A DNA stretch of 8,930 nt from assembly GCA_964432925.1 (NCBI GenBank), contig CAYSPM010000118.1:1-8930 (forward strand), read 5' to 3'. A program made the position numbers and the translations under genes. The notes below the pieces were generated by a model. That model saw only the letters and a program-made list of their open reading frames with translations, was not told the DNA's origin and searched no databases. Below are positions 1-7,083 of the stretch, piece after piece. This DNA comes from CAYNTC01 sp964432925 (lineage in GTDB: Bacteria; Planctomycetota; Phycisphaerae; Sedimentisphaerales; Anaerobacaceae). How positions within the stretch are numbered: the first letter of the stretch is position 1; the number at the start of each line of letters is the position of its first letter.

Positions 1-507
1 CGCGCGAATTGCATCGATGACTTTTTGCTGGATCTCGTTCCACTTTGTATCCGAAATGCCATGTGGTTCATTGAGTACTTCGTAATAAAGATAGGTTGAG
101 CGATCTTTATAACGCTCAGCCATTTGTGTCCACACAGGTACCAGTACATCACCAACGTTCGGATCGGTATTAGCCGCCGGGTCAAATGTGTGATTGTCGA
201 GAATCAGGTGCAGTTCCAGCTCTTCAGCCCAGTCGATGATTTGATCTAAAAAGTAGTAGAATAAAGGGTCAATCGTATAGTTCGGCTCACCATCGGTCAT
301 AAAGTGTAGGTTGATAGGTAATCGAATTACATCACAGCCCAAACTTTTAATATTGATCAAATCCTGCTTTGTGAATTTAGTAAACTGGATTTTCTGCGTG
401 CTTGAAGCCTGGAGCCAATTTGTAAGATTAACACCACGTGTGAAGGGGATTTCGGCGCTCCAAACAGCATTGACCATAAGTAAAAAAATAATAACAGTTC
501 GTTTCAT
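1..507 (-). CDS. Glycoside hydrolase family 5 (cellulase-like) enzyme, N-terminal part, runs off the left edge
   Basis: I translated this open frame by hand from the - strand: 169 codons with no stop, from an ATG at 507 to the window edge. The first 18 residues look like a Sec signal peptide: MKRT, a hydrophobic run, then a cleavage-like WSA before Glu19, so the enzyme is probably exported. The mature part starts with RGVNLTNWLQ (24-33), a common opening of the GH5 TIM barrel. It continues with VIRLPI (60-65, conserved Arg62), LILDNH (101-106, conserved His) and VLNEP (144-148), where Glu147 matches the acid/base catalytic residue. The nucleophile Glu and the rest of the barrel lie outside the window. 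Known family members hydrolyse beta-1,4-glucans, mannans and related polysaccharides; the substrate cannot be told from this half. AAGGT at 515-519 sits 7 nt before the ATG as a Shine-Dalgarno sequence. Family call is good, specificity unknown. Confidence 0.85.
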   Translation of the reverse strand, partial: MKRTVIIFLLMVNAVWSAEIPFTRGVNLTNWLQASSTQKIQFTKFTKQDLINIKSLGCDVIRLPINLHFMTDGEPNYTIDPLFYYFLDQIIDWAEELELHLILDNHTFDPAANTDPNVGDVLVPVWTQMAERYKDRSTYLYYEVLNEPHGISDTKWNEIQQKVIDAIRA

Positions 508-544
508 GGATCTTACCTTATTTTTCTGATTATTAGACAGAACC

Positions 545-553
545 ATTATATCA
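545..553 (-). promoter_or_regulatory. Extended -10 promoter of the GH5 gene
   Basis: On the - strand the sequence reads TGATATAATGG, a perfect TATAAT (545-550) with a TG one base upstream, which is the extended -10 pattern. No good -35 box is visible at the usual spacing; extended -10 promoters tolerate this. Transcription would start near 538, giving a leader of about 30 nt. Functional use is inferred. Confidence 0.5.
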
Positions 554-566
554 CTATTGATGATAT
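548..566. promoter_or_regulatory. Candidate operator: inverted repeat overlapping the GH5 -10 box
   Basis: ATATCA (548-553) and TGATAT (561-566) form a perfect 6-bp inverted repeat with a 7-nt spacer, directly over the extended -10 element. A repressor bound here would block the promoter, which would be sensible for a substrate-induced polysaccharidase. No regulator is encoded nearby, and the AT-rich context makes chance possible. Confidence 0.25.
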
Positions 567-572
567 TTCTAT

Positions 573-589
573 GCATTAAAAAATAATGC
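573..589. repeat. Small perfect hairpin upstream of the GH5 gene
   Basis: GCATTA (573-578), loop AAAAA, TAATGC (584-589). It lies just upstream of the GH5 promoter region. No role can be assigned. Confidence 0.25.
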
Positions 590-1598
590 TTAAGAATGTA
601 GATTTAGCCTTTAGAAAAAACGAATGGCCGAACACTCAGCCATTTCTTTGGATAGCTCCTCTTCCCTTTCACACTTACTCTCCCGCCGTACCTATTATAT
701 AATTTATCAAGTAACCCACACAAAAGACAATTGTGGAAACTACGTATTTTTCCAAAAATTGCCATTTTCTGTCTTTCATCCTCTAAATTTTGTGCAGAAC
801 CGACATTAACAAAGCAGGCTACCTATACGATACGAAATACTTAAATCCTGACTATAGAAGTTCATGCAGGGGCAAATGAGATGAAGAAAAGATAAATGTG
901 GTCCTATAGGTACACGCAAGCTTTCATTGGTCTAGTGCTCAGACATCATCTGGCTTTGTCGAGTTGGGCGAGGAGCCGAGGCTCGCCGACATGCCTAAGA
1001 GTACACCAGCGGCAAAAAAATCTATAAAAGTGCATATTGCATCGTAGGCTAAGTGGTGTTATGCCGTGTAATGTCGCGCCTAGAACAGTGTTGGCCCCTT
1101 ATGGAGCAATTTCACTATTTGTTCTGGTTTGCGGTATTTCCTTATCATTAAAATATCCTTTCCAAAAAACAACCGGTCTACCTCCGGCTCGAGTTATCGG
1201 ATGCCCTCTAATTTACAATGGTACAGTTTTCGGGGGTTACGCCAGGGTAGGCTGTCGCAGGTACCTTTCACGCTTTTAATTTTATTCCTCCATTTTGCGT
1301 GGCAAACTCAAACGTAGCTTTCGTATCAAGCGAACAGGCATAATCAAGCGCATTAGACGGAATTCGTATGCGGCTTTCAGACGGTTGAATCGTAAATTAT
1401 ATAGGACTTTTGGCTACGCAAGTGTGTTTTTCCGCATCGTACGAGCTAAAAATTACACAAATTCACCAAAAAAGTTATTGCCCCAGAAGGCTTTGACGAC
1501 TATTATTATATATTTGGCTTTAGAGGTTAAAAGCTGCCAAAGCTAACTGTCTAAAAGAGGTGCTTAAAATGCTTTTGACGGGATTGGTAAATAGTGCA
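590..1598. other. Gene-free stretch between the divergent GH5 and nusA transcription units
   Basis: About 1 kb with no supportable gene. Short frames exist at 624-809, 1037-1279, 1129-1317 and 1295-1546. They start at TTG or isolated ATG codons without ribosome binding sites and resemble no family I know. The stretch contains one GC-rich stem at 957-991, AT-rich patches, and runs such as TATTATTATATAT (1501-1513). No tRNA, rRNA, RNase P, tmRNA or SRP consensus was recognised. It may be decayed DNA or may hold an unrecognised structured RNA. Confidence 0.6.
957..991. repeat. GC-rich bulged hairpin in the long intergenic gap
   Basis: TGTCG (957-961) pairs with CGACA (987-991) and GCGAG (968-972) pairs with CTCGC (982-986), leaving a 6-nt one-sided bulge and a 9-nt loop. 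It is an isolated GC-rich island in an otherwise AT-rich region. It could be part of a structured RNA or a decayed REP-like palindrome. No T-tract follows it on the + strand, so it is not an obvious terminator. Confidence 0.3.
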
Positions 1599-1599
1599 G

Positions 1600-1832
1600 C
1601 ACGGTAGACGAATAACTCATCTGTGCGGCTGCGCACATGGCGGCTTGAGCATCATTGTTTCTGCTTCAGCGTCGAGATGCGAACGAGGCTTGTGGCTTGG
1701 TGTCTATTTTGCCAGAGGATGGCAAAATGGTGCCATATCGGAGGCGACTAATGTAGGGTAAGAAAGGATTACAACCTCGGTTCGGCTTGGACGTATGGGA
1801 AGTGGAAACTGTTTGAGTTTCCACTTTTTTTT
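1600..1832 (+). ncRNA. Candidate structured RNA or attenuated leader upstream of nusA
   Basis: This stretch contains three perfect hairpins in a row. The first is TGTGCG/CGCACA (1622-1637, 4-nt loop). The second is ATTTTGCCA/TGGCAAAAT (1706-1728, loop GAGGA). The third is the intrinsic terminator at 1800-1832. Either it is a small RNA ending at its own terminator, or it is the 5' leader of nusA with a terminator that must be read through. It matches no RNA family I can recall (6S, tmRNA, RNase P, SRP, common riboswitches). The 5' end is not defined; the start given is only the left limit of visible structure, and no convincing promoter is seen. Confidence 0.35.
1800..1832 (+). terminator. Rho-independent terminator (or attenuator) 95 nt before nusA
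   Basis: AAGTGGAAACT (1800-1810), loop GTTTG (1811-1815), AGTTTCCACTT (1816-1826) make an 11-bp perfect stem followed by an uninterrupted T run to 1832. The hairpin plus T-tract is the standard intrinsic terminator on the + strand. There is no gene directly upstream for it to end, so it either ends a non-coding transcript or attenuates nusA. Confidence 0.8.
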
Positions 1833-1871
1833 GCTCTGTTTGTGCCAACGCCCATTGCAGGGTGACGATAA

Positions 1872-1899
1872 TGCAAGGTCGTCTCCAGATAACCTTGCA
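1872..1899 (+). promoter_or_regulatory. Perfect inverted repeat in the nusA 5' leader
   Basis: TGCAAGGT (1872-1879) and ACCTTGCA (1892-1899) form a perfect 8-bp stem with a 12-nt loop, 27 nt before the nusA start codon and after the terminator. No T-tract follows. In RNA it could hold a protein-binding stem-loop; in DNA it could be an operator. Only the symmetry is seen directly. Confidence 0.4.
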
Positions 1900-1926
1900 A
1901 AACGGCAAAATATAGGGAAGAGAGCT

Positions 1927-3153
1927 ATGAATCAGGAGTTACTGAGAATCGTAGAGAACATAGCACGTGACAAGAATATAGATAAGGAGTCTATATTTGT
2001 CGATTTGGAAGAGGCTATGGTCTCTGCGATTAGAAAGCACTTTGGCGAGCCGGACAGCGACATCGTAGTGCAGATTAATAGAGACACAGGCGTGGTCAGT
2101 GCGTCCAAAGAGAACGAAGAGATCGACATAAAGCAACTTGGGCGGATTCCAGCTCAGACGGCTAAGCAGGTGATGATCCAGAAGATAAGAGCTGATGAAA
2201 GAGATAGCATATACTCGGAATTCGTCCAGCGCAAGGGCCAACTTATAAGTGGCCCAGTTGTGCGGTACGAAGGAGGGACTCTAATTGTTAGCTTGGACCA
2301 CTGGACGGAAGGATTCATACCAAGAGGCGAGCAGATAATGGGGCAGACGCACAGACCTGGGGAGAGGATTCGATGCTTGATTCTCGATGTGAAGGAGGGC
2401 TCGAATCAGGTCAAGATCATCCTGTCCCGAACGCATCCTGATTTTATCCGTCGCTTGTTCGAAGCCGAGGTCCCAGAAATTGCAGAAAAGATTATCGAAA
2501 TACGCATGTTAGCAAGAGAAGCAGGCTACCGAAGCAAAGTCGCAGTTGTATCGTTTGATGACAAGGTTGACCCTGTTGGGGCCTGCGTCGGAGTACGGGG
2601 CAGTCGGATAAAGAACATAGTTGATGAGCTTGGCGGTGAAAAGATTGATATTGTCCGCTGGAATGATTCGTCAAAAGTGCTTGTTGCCAATGGATTAATG
2701 CCAGCAAAGGTTAGCGAAATTGCGCTGTGCTTTGAATTAGGCCGAGCCACGGTAGTTGTGGAAGAAGACCAGCTTAGTCTGGCCATTGGAAAGCACGGCC
2801 AGAATGTTAGATTAGCTGCAAGGCTTACAGGTTGGGACATCGATATACTAACACCGGATGAATACAATCGAGGCATTGAACGCCTGGCAAATTGCGTCAA
2901 GGGCGTTGAAGGCGCGGATGATGTCATTGTTGACAAGCTGATTGCATTGGGTGTGATATCCGTTCTGGATTTGGATGAGGTTGGAGTCGAACCTCTTGTT
3001 AACGAGTTGAAGATCGACCCAAACGTAGCTGAGAGGTTACTGGCAGCAGCGAGCAAAGAAGCTGAAATTCTGGCTGCTGAGGCAAAACAAAAACAGGCAG
3101 AAAAGGAGTTGGCCCAGCAGGCCGATACAATAACCAACGAACAAGGAAGTTGA
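1927..3153 (+). CDS. nusA: Transcription termination/antitermination factor NusA
   Basis: Cytoplasmic RNA polymerase-binding factor that modulates pausing, intrinsic termination and antitermination. The 408-residue product shows the family order. An N-terminal polymerase-binding domain (1 to about 100) opens with MNQELLRIVENIARDKNIDK. It is followed by an S1 domain (about 103-168) and two KH domains, with GVRG at 222-225 and GKHG at 288-291 (in LSLAIGKHGQNVRLAARLTGWDID). A helical C-terminal segment (about 315-375) resembles one acidic-repeat/HhH-type module and ends in a Lys/Glu/Gln/Ala-rich tail. It is intermediate in length between B. subtilis (about 370) and E. coli (495) NusA. The frame is open upstream to 1795, but the extra 44 codons run through the terminator. 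The ATG at 1927 has GGAAGAGAG before it and matches the family N-terminus. rimP, the usual upstream neighbour, is missing. infB follows after 15 nt. Confidence 0.97.
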   Translation: MNQELLRIVENIARDKNIDKESIFVDLEEAMVSAIRKHFGEPDSDIVVQINRDTGVVSASKENEEIDIKQLGRIPAQTAKQVMIQKIRADERDSIYSEFVQRKGQLISGPVVRYEGGTLIVSLDHWTEGFIPRGEQIMGQTHRPGERIRCLILDVKEGSNQVKIILSRTHPDFIRRLFEAEVPEIAEKIIEIRMLAREAGYRSKVAVVSFDDKVDPVGACVGVRGSRIKNIVDELGGEKIDIVRWNDSSKVLVANGLMPAKVSEIALCFELGRATVVVEEDQLSLAIGKHGQNVRLAARLTGWDIDILTPDEYNRGIERLANCVKGVEGADDVIVDKLIALGVISVLDLDEVGVEPLVNELKIDPNVAERLLAAASKEAEILAAEAKQKQAEKELAQQADTITNEQGS

Positions 3154-3156
3154 TAC

Positions 3157-3163
3157 AGAGAGG
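3157..3163 (+). promoter_or_regulatory. Shine-Dalgarno supporting the TTG start of infB
   Basis: AGAGAGG lies 5 nt before TTG at 3169. The next in-frame ATG would delete most of the first IF2_N domain, so the TTG start is favoured. Confidence 0.75.
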
Positions 3164-3168
3164 TTTTC

Positions 3169-5826
3169 TTGGCTGCAACAAGAGTCTACATTTTGGCAAA
3201 GGAGCTCGGCGTAAAGAGTTCTGCAATTGTGAAAAAGTGCCTGGATGAAGGTCTGGACGTCAAGAACCACATGTCAGCAATTTCGGCAGGATTAGCGGCG
3301 ACTATCCGCGAGTGGTTCAGCGAGGGTGAAAATATCACAACGATTGAGACTACCAAAAAGGTAGACTTGGCGAAGGTGCGAGTCAAGAAAAAACCTAAAC
3401 GCAAGAAGCAGGTAAAAAGGGCCAAAGCTAATATAACCGAGCAACCGAGTGTGGCCATAACTGAACCTGCTGAATTGGCTGAGCCATTGGCTATGGCAGA
3501 AGCTGACCAGAGTCTGAAACACCCGGCAGTAGTAGAGGCTCCACAACTCGGTGAGCAAGCCGCTGAGCCTGTTATAGCTGCAGAGCAAAAGGCTGAACCT
3601 GAAGAAAAGGTTGTTGAGCAGCCGAAGAAGAAGCCGGAGCCGATATTACCTGCAGGGCCCATTCTTGAAAAGCCTAAGCCGGCTCGTCTCAGTGGGCCAC
3701 AAGTGGTTCGAGTCGAGGCACCTGATGTTGTGCGCCGACCAAAGCCGAAGCAGAGACCCAAATATGATGCGCCTGTTACGGAGCCATTGATGTATACCAA
3801 GCAGGAGCAGGAATCAACGACTAGCGATGCGAGCAGTGAAAAGCATCGATCACCAAAGCGACATAAGGAGAGGACATACGGACGAAGACGGGAAGAACAA
3901 GATGGAGAAGCCCTAAAAAAGCCCAAGCTGAAGAGCAAGTGGCGACAGCAAGACATTGAAGAAAGACAGGCCCGACTGAAAGCGGCGGTTGGCGAAGGCC
4001 TTCGGTCCAGGCCAACACGGAAGATTGCCACTAGGGCTGAGCGGGAAGCTGTTTCAACCGCCAAGCCCAAAAAAGCATTTGTAAACGAACCAGTCATGGT
4101 CAGGGATCTTTCCGCAGCGTTAGCTGTCAAGTCAGCCGATATTATCGCTAAGCTGATGCAGCAGGGCATAATGGCTACGGCCAATCAAACCTTAAGCAAC
4201 GACGTAGCTGAACTTGTTGCCATCGAGTTCAACACTGAGCTTGTGATCGAACAAAAAAAGGTGTTGGAGGAACAGATACGAGAGGAGTTTGATAAGCGTA
4301 CGCGGGAGAATCTTGGGAAACGTTCGGTTGTGGCTGCTATGCTTGGCCATGTCGACCACGGTAAGACTAGCCTGCTGGATAGGATAAGATCGACTCACGT
4401 AGCTGCGGGTGAGGCAGGTGGCATCACTCAGCATATTGGCGCATCTCAAGTGACGTGGGACAGCAAGACGGTGACGTTTCTTGACACACCTGGCCATGAG
4501 GCTTTCACAGCCATGCGGGCCAGAGGCGCTAACATGACTGACGTGGTGGTTTTAATAGTCGCAGCTGATGATGGTGTTATGCCTCAGACTATTGAGGCTA
4601 TAGCTCACAGCAAGGCTGCAGGTGTGCCGGTAATTGTGGCGCTTAATAAAATTGACTTGCCGAGCTCCAATATCAACCGTATTTACTCGCAACTCGCTGA
4701 ACAGGACTTAACACCTACCGAATGGGGAGGAAACACGGAAATTGTAAAAACCAGCGCGGTTACGGGCGAAGGCGTAGATGATTTGCTTGAATACCTCGAT
4801 TACACAGCTGAGTTGCTTGAACTCAAGGCTGATGACACGATCCCTGCAACTGGATGGGTAGTGGAGGCTAAGATGTCACCACAACAGGGCCCTATTGCGA
4901 CGCTGCTGATAAGAGAGGGACAACTAAGCAAGGGCGATGTTATACTGGCTGGCTGTGCTTTCGGTCGGGTAAAAACACTTAGGAACAGTCAGGGCAAGAG
5001 CATAAAAACAGCGACGAGCTCTATGCCTGTGGAGGTGACTGGGCTTAGCGACGTTCCACAGGCTGGCGATAGGTTTTACTGCTTGAAAGATATCAATAAA
5101 GCTAAAGCCGCTGCAGAAGAAAACAAAATGCGTTCGAGAGAAAGTTCGCTCGCCGAACGTGCTCAAGTAACATTGGACAACCTATTCACCCAGATAGAAG
5201 CTGGTAACATCAAAGAGTTGAATCTTATTATCCGTGCCGACGTGCAGGGATCTGTTGATGTACTGACCAAATACTTGTCTGAACTGAGCACCGACGAGGT
5301 AAAGATAAGGATTCTCCACGCGGCGCCAGGGGGAATTACTGAGGGTGACGTTCTTCTGGCCGAGGCCTCTAATGCTATTATTATCGGCTTCAATGTGGTT
5401 CCCGAGGAACACGCTGCAAAGACAGCGGAAAACAAAGGAGTTGAGATAAGGTTGTACAAAGTCATCTACCGTATAACCGAGGACCTTCAGAAATCAATGG
5501 CTGGTTTGCTCGAGCCAGAAGAAACAGAGAAATCGATTGGCCGAGCTGTGGTAAGAGCCACATTTAAGGTCTCCAAAGTCGGCACGGTGGCTGGATGTTA
5601 TGTCAGTACTGGTAATGTAAGCAAGAATGCTAAGGTTCGGCTAATACGTGACAATATAATACTTAGGGACGATATGAGTATTGATTCTCTCAAGCATTTT
5701 AAAGACGACGTCCGCGAAGTCAAGACAGGTCTGGAGTGTGGTATCAAGATTGCAGGATTTGATGACATTAAGGTGGATGACGTCCTTGATTTCTATGAAA
5801 TCGTTAAGGTGGCTAGAACCCTTTGA
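3169..5826 (+). CDS. infB: Translation initiation factor IF-2
   Basis: GTPase that recruits formyl-Met-tRNA to the 30S subunit and promotes 50S joining. The product is 885 residues, close to E. coli IF2. A first IF2_N module (about 4-50, RVYILAKELGV) is followed by a long charged Pro/Ala/Lys/Glu-rich linker (about 57-300) and a second IF2_N module (about 311-360). The G domain shows GHVDHGKT (G1, 393-400), AGGITQHIGA (G2), DTPGH (G3, 439-443), NKID (G4, 493-496) and SAVTG (G5, 529-533). Beta-barrel domain II starts near GWVVEAK (562). Domain III and the C-terminal initiator-tRNA-binding domain follow, the latter with the conserved ECGI (856-859). All GTPase motifs are intact. The start is TTG, supported by a strong Shine-Dalgarno sequence and by the N-terminal domain. 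It lies 15 nt after nusA, so translational or operon coupling is likely. Confidence 0.99.
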   Translation: MAATRVYILAKELGVKSSAIVKKCLDEGLDVKNHMSAISAGLAATIREWFSEGENITTIETTKKVDLAKVRVKKKPKRKKQVKRAKANITEQPSVAITEPAELAEPLAMAEADQSLKHPAVVEAPQLGEQAAEPVIAAEQKAEPEEKVVEQPKKKPEPILPAGPILEKPKPARLSGPQVVRVEAPDVVRRPKPKQRPKYDAPVTEPLMYTKQEQESTTSDASSEKHRSPKRHKERTYGRRREEQDGEALKKPKLKSKWRQQDIEERQARLKAAVGEGLRSRPTRKIATRAEREAVSTAKPKKAFVNEPVMVRDLSAALAVKSADIIAKLMQQGIMATANQTLSNDVAELVAIEFNTELVIEQKKVLEEQIREEFDKRTRENLGKRSVVAAMLGHVDHGKTSLLDRIRSTHVAAGEAGGITQHIGASQVTWDSKTVTFLDTPGHEAFTAMRARGANMTDVVVLIVAADDGVMPQTIEAIAHSKAAGVPVIVALNKIDLPSSNINRIYSQLAEQDLTPTEWGGNTEIVKTSAVTGEGVDDLLEYLDYTAELLELKADDTIPATGWVVEAKMSPQQGPIATLLIREGQLSKGDVILAGCAFGRVKTLRNSQGKSIKTATSSMPVEVTGLSDVPQAGDRFYCLKDINKAKAAAEENKMRSRESSLAERAQVTLDNLFTQIEAGNIKELNLIIRADVQGSVDVLTKYLSELSTDEVKIRILHAAPGGITEGDVLLAEASNAIIIGFNVVPEEHAAKTAENKGVEIRLYKVIYRITEDLQKSMAGLLEPEETEKSIGRAVVRATFKVSKVGTVAGCYVSTGNVSKNAKVRLIRDNIILRDDMSIDSLKHFKDDVREVKTGLECGIKIAGFDDIKVDDVLDFYEIVKVARTL

Positions 5827-5829
5827 GGT

Positions 5830-5857
5830 GGTAATTGGTGATTGGTAATTGGTGGTA
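5830..5857 (+). repeat. Heptamer tandem repeat (GGTRATT type) in the infB-rbfA spacer
   Basis: GGTAATT (5830-5836), GGTGATT (5837-5843), GGTAATT (5844-5850) and a degenerate GGTGGTA follow the infB stop with exact 7-nt period. The same heptamer family recurs at 8674-8757. This resembles the heptameric STRR repeats described in cyanobacteria. Confidence 0.7.
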
Positions 5858-5876
5858 AATTATTTTACCAGTTACC
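5844..5876 (+). repeat. Hairpin upstream of rbfA
   Basis: TGGTAAA (5853-5859), loop TTAT, TTTACCA (5864-5870) is a perfect 7-bp stem. GGTAA (5844-5848) and TTACC (5872-5876) extend it across an internal loop. It ends 13 nt before the rbfA start and no T-tract follows. It could affect rbfA translation or protect the message; its left arm is made from the heptamer repeat. Confidence 0.5.
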
Positions 5877-5889
5877 AGTAAATTAAGCG

Positions 5890-6258
5890 ATGTCGACACG
5901 AAGACAGGAAAAGGTAGCTCGGGCTGTAAAGGAAGCGGTCAGTGAAGTTATATCCAACCATCTGAGTGACCCACGTATCGAAGGTCTTGTCAGTGTTACA
6001 AGAGTTGAAATGCTTGCAGATCTACGCACTGCTGATGTGTATGTCAGTATTCTTGGCAAAGACGATGCTGCGCAGAGTAAAACCTTTACAGCCATAACAC
6101 ATGCAAGGAGCCGAATACAGGCGCTGCTGGCGGACAGACTGCACAGTAAGTTCTGCCCTGTTTTACGTTTTCACAAGGATGAGAAATTCAAAAAGACACT
6201 GGAGATAATGAGGCTTATAAACAAGGCCGCAAGCGAATGGGACAAGCAGGACCTCTAA
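5890..6258 (+). CDS. rbfA: 30S ribosome-binding factor RbfA
   Basis: Small KH-fold assembly factor that binds the 30S subunit, helps mature the 16S rRNA 5' end and is important in the cold. The product is 122 residues, the usual length. The family signatures are seen in order: TRRQEKVARAVKEAVSEVI (3-21), DPRIEGLVSVTRVEM (27-41), ADLRTADVYVSILG (43-56) and the late PVLRFHKDE segment. There is no truncation. The only Shine-Dalgarno-like bases before the ATG are a weak TTAAG, and a hairpin made of repeat DNA sits just upstream. Initiation may therefore be less efficient than for infB, or may depend on coupling across the 63-nt spacer. Its position after infB is the standard order in many bacteria. 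truB or a DHH phosphoesterase, often found next, does not follow here. Confidence 0.95.
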   Translation: MSTRRQEKVARAVKEAVSEVISNHLSDPRIEGLVSVTRVEMLADLRTADVYVSILGKDDAAQSKTFTAITHARSRIQALLADRLHSKFCPVLRFHKDEKFKKTLEIMRLINKAASEWDKQDL

Positions 6259-6340
6259 TAACGTTCAGTAAGTCAGGTCACTGTAAGGGATATGAATAGC
6301 AAACCAGCGGTTCGATGTTTTACCCTTTGCCTATGGTATT

Positions 6341-6351
6341 CTCACTGTGAG
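6341..6351. repeat. Short odd palindrome before the HhH-GPD-like gene
   Basis: CTCACTGTGAG is a perfect 5-bp inverted repeat around a single T, 31 nt before the next start codon. It could be a small operator half or a chance palindrome; no T-tract follows. Confidence 0.25.
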
Positions 6352-6381
6352 CTGAGCATGCGGTTGTAAAGAAGTAACATT

Positions 6382-7053
6382 ATGATTAATAGCAAAGAAT
6401 ATGCCCGGAGAGTGCGAAAGCTGTACCGCGAATTGAAACGCAAGTATCCAACGATTGAAAGGACTACTTATGATGAACCTGTAGATGCGATCGTCCATGG
6501 CATCATCAGTGAGAATACAACAGAGACAGCGGCACAAGCTATGAGTAGAAAGTTTGCCGACTATTTTGTTGACCTGAACGACATGCGTGTCTCAAGGCCG
6601 GAGGAAATGGTTGAAATACTCGGTGAGGATACGCCTCTAACAAGGCAGACAACTAATACGCTTACGAGCACTCTGATGGCTATATTCAACGAATATCATA
6701 CGGTCAGCCTTCAAGCTCTGAAAAAGGTTGGCAAGCGGCCGGCTAAAAAGGCTCTTGAGAAGCTGGATGGTATTACTCGTTTCGCGGTTGACTACTGTAT
6801 GCTGATGGCCCTGCAGGGACATGCGATACCGCTTACTGGAAGGATGATAGAGTACCTAAAGAGCCATGAATTGGTTGACTCCGAGGCTGATGAGCAACAA
6901 ATAGAGGGTTTCCTTACGAGACAGATATCAGCTAAGAATGGCTATGAGTTTTACACCTTTTTGCGACGGGAAAGCGAGGCGTCCGAGACTAAAAAGAAAA
7001 AGCGAACTACCCGAAGAGCAAAAACAAGGAAAAAAGTCAAAAGAAAGAAGTAA
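6382..7053 (+). CDS. HhH-GPD (endonuclease III-fold) protein, probably non-canonical, with a basic tail
   Basis: The 223-residue product resembles the helical core of endonuclease III-type DNA glycosylases. YDEPVDAIVHGIISENTT (30-47) fits the conserved first helices (PFELLVATILSQQTT in typical members). SRPEEMVEIL (71-80) fits the following segment. LDGITRFAVDY (128-138) falls where the LPGVGRKTA helix-hairpin-helix stands, and IPLTGRMIEYL (149-159) where VDTHVxRV stands. At these sites the catalytic Lys is replaced (Phe134 by my alignment) and the catalytic Asp is Thr152. No C-terminal four-cysteine iron-sulfur motif is present. The last 25 residues (about 199-223) are almost all Lys, Arg and Thr, a likely nucleic-acid-binding tail. 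It may be an inactive or altered DNA-binding protein. AAGAAG precedes the ATG; the gene is 123 nt after rbfA and 102 nt before hisG. Family assignment is moderate, function unknown. Confidence 0.75.
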   Translation: MINSKEYARRVRKLYRELKRKYPTIERTTYDEPVDAIVHGIISENTTETAAQAMSRKFADYFVDLNDMRVSRPEEMVEILGEDTPLTRQTTNTLTSTLMAIFNEYHTVSLQALKKVGKRPAKKALEKLDGITRFAVDYCMLMALQGHAIPLTGRMIEYLKSHELVDSEADEQQIEGFLTRQISAKNGYEFYTFLRRESEASETKKKKRTTRRAKTRKKVKRKK

Positions 7054-7083
7054 GCCAAACGAATGGCACGAACAGCAAGTTTA

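Noticed and set aside
1371..1383. TTCAGACGGT, close to the Neisseria DNA uptake sequence
   Set aside because: One copy with a mismatch in the window and no other Neisseria-like feature; chance match.
1295..1546. Short basic 83-residue open frame in the intergenic gap
   Set aside because: It begins at TTG with no ribosome binding site and has no recognisable family. The basic look comes from AT/CG-rich DNA and not from a domain.
1795..1926. In-frame 44-codon upstream extension of NusA
   Set aside because: It starts inside the terminator hairpin and has no ribosome binding site. The NusA family N-terminus begins at the ATG at 1927, which has a good Shine-Dalgarno sequence.
2526..3137. 203-codon - strand frame opposite nusA
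   Set aside because: Antisense shadow of the KH and C-terminal coding region with no independent support.
3186..4184. Long open frame (332 codons) on the - strand opposite infB
   Set aside because: It is antisense to the low-complexity Lys/Glu/Ala linker of IF2, and its Ser/Thr/Ala-rich translation matches no family. It is a composition shadow.
6292..6369. 25-codon frame before the HhH-GPD-like gene, ending 12 nt before its start
   Set aside because: AAGGGA lies almost against the ATG and the peptide has no known features. A leader peptide is possible but unsupported.
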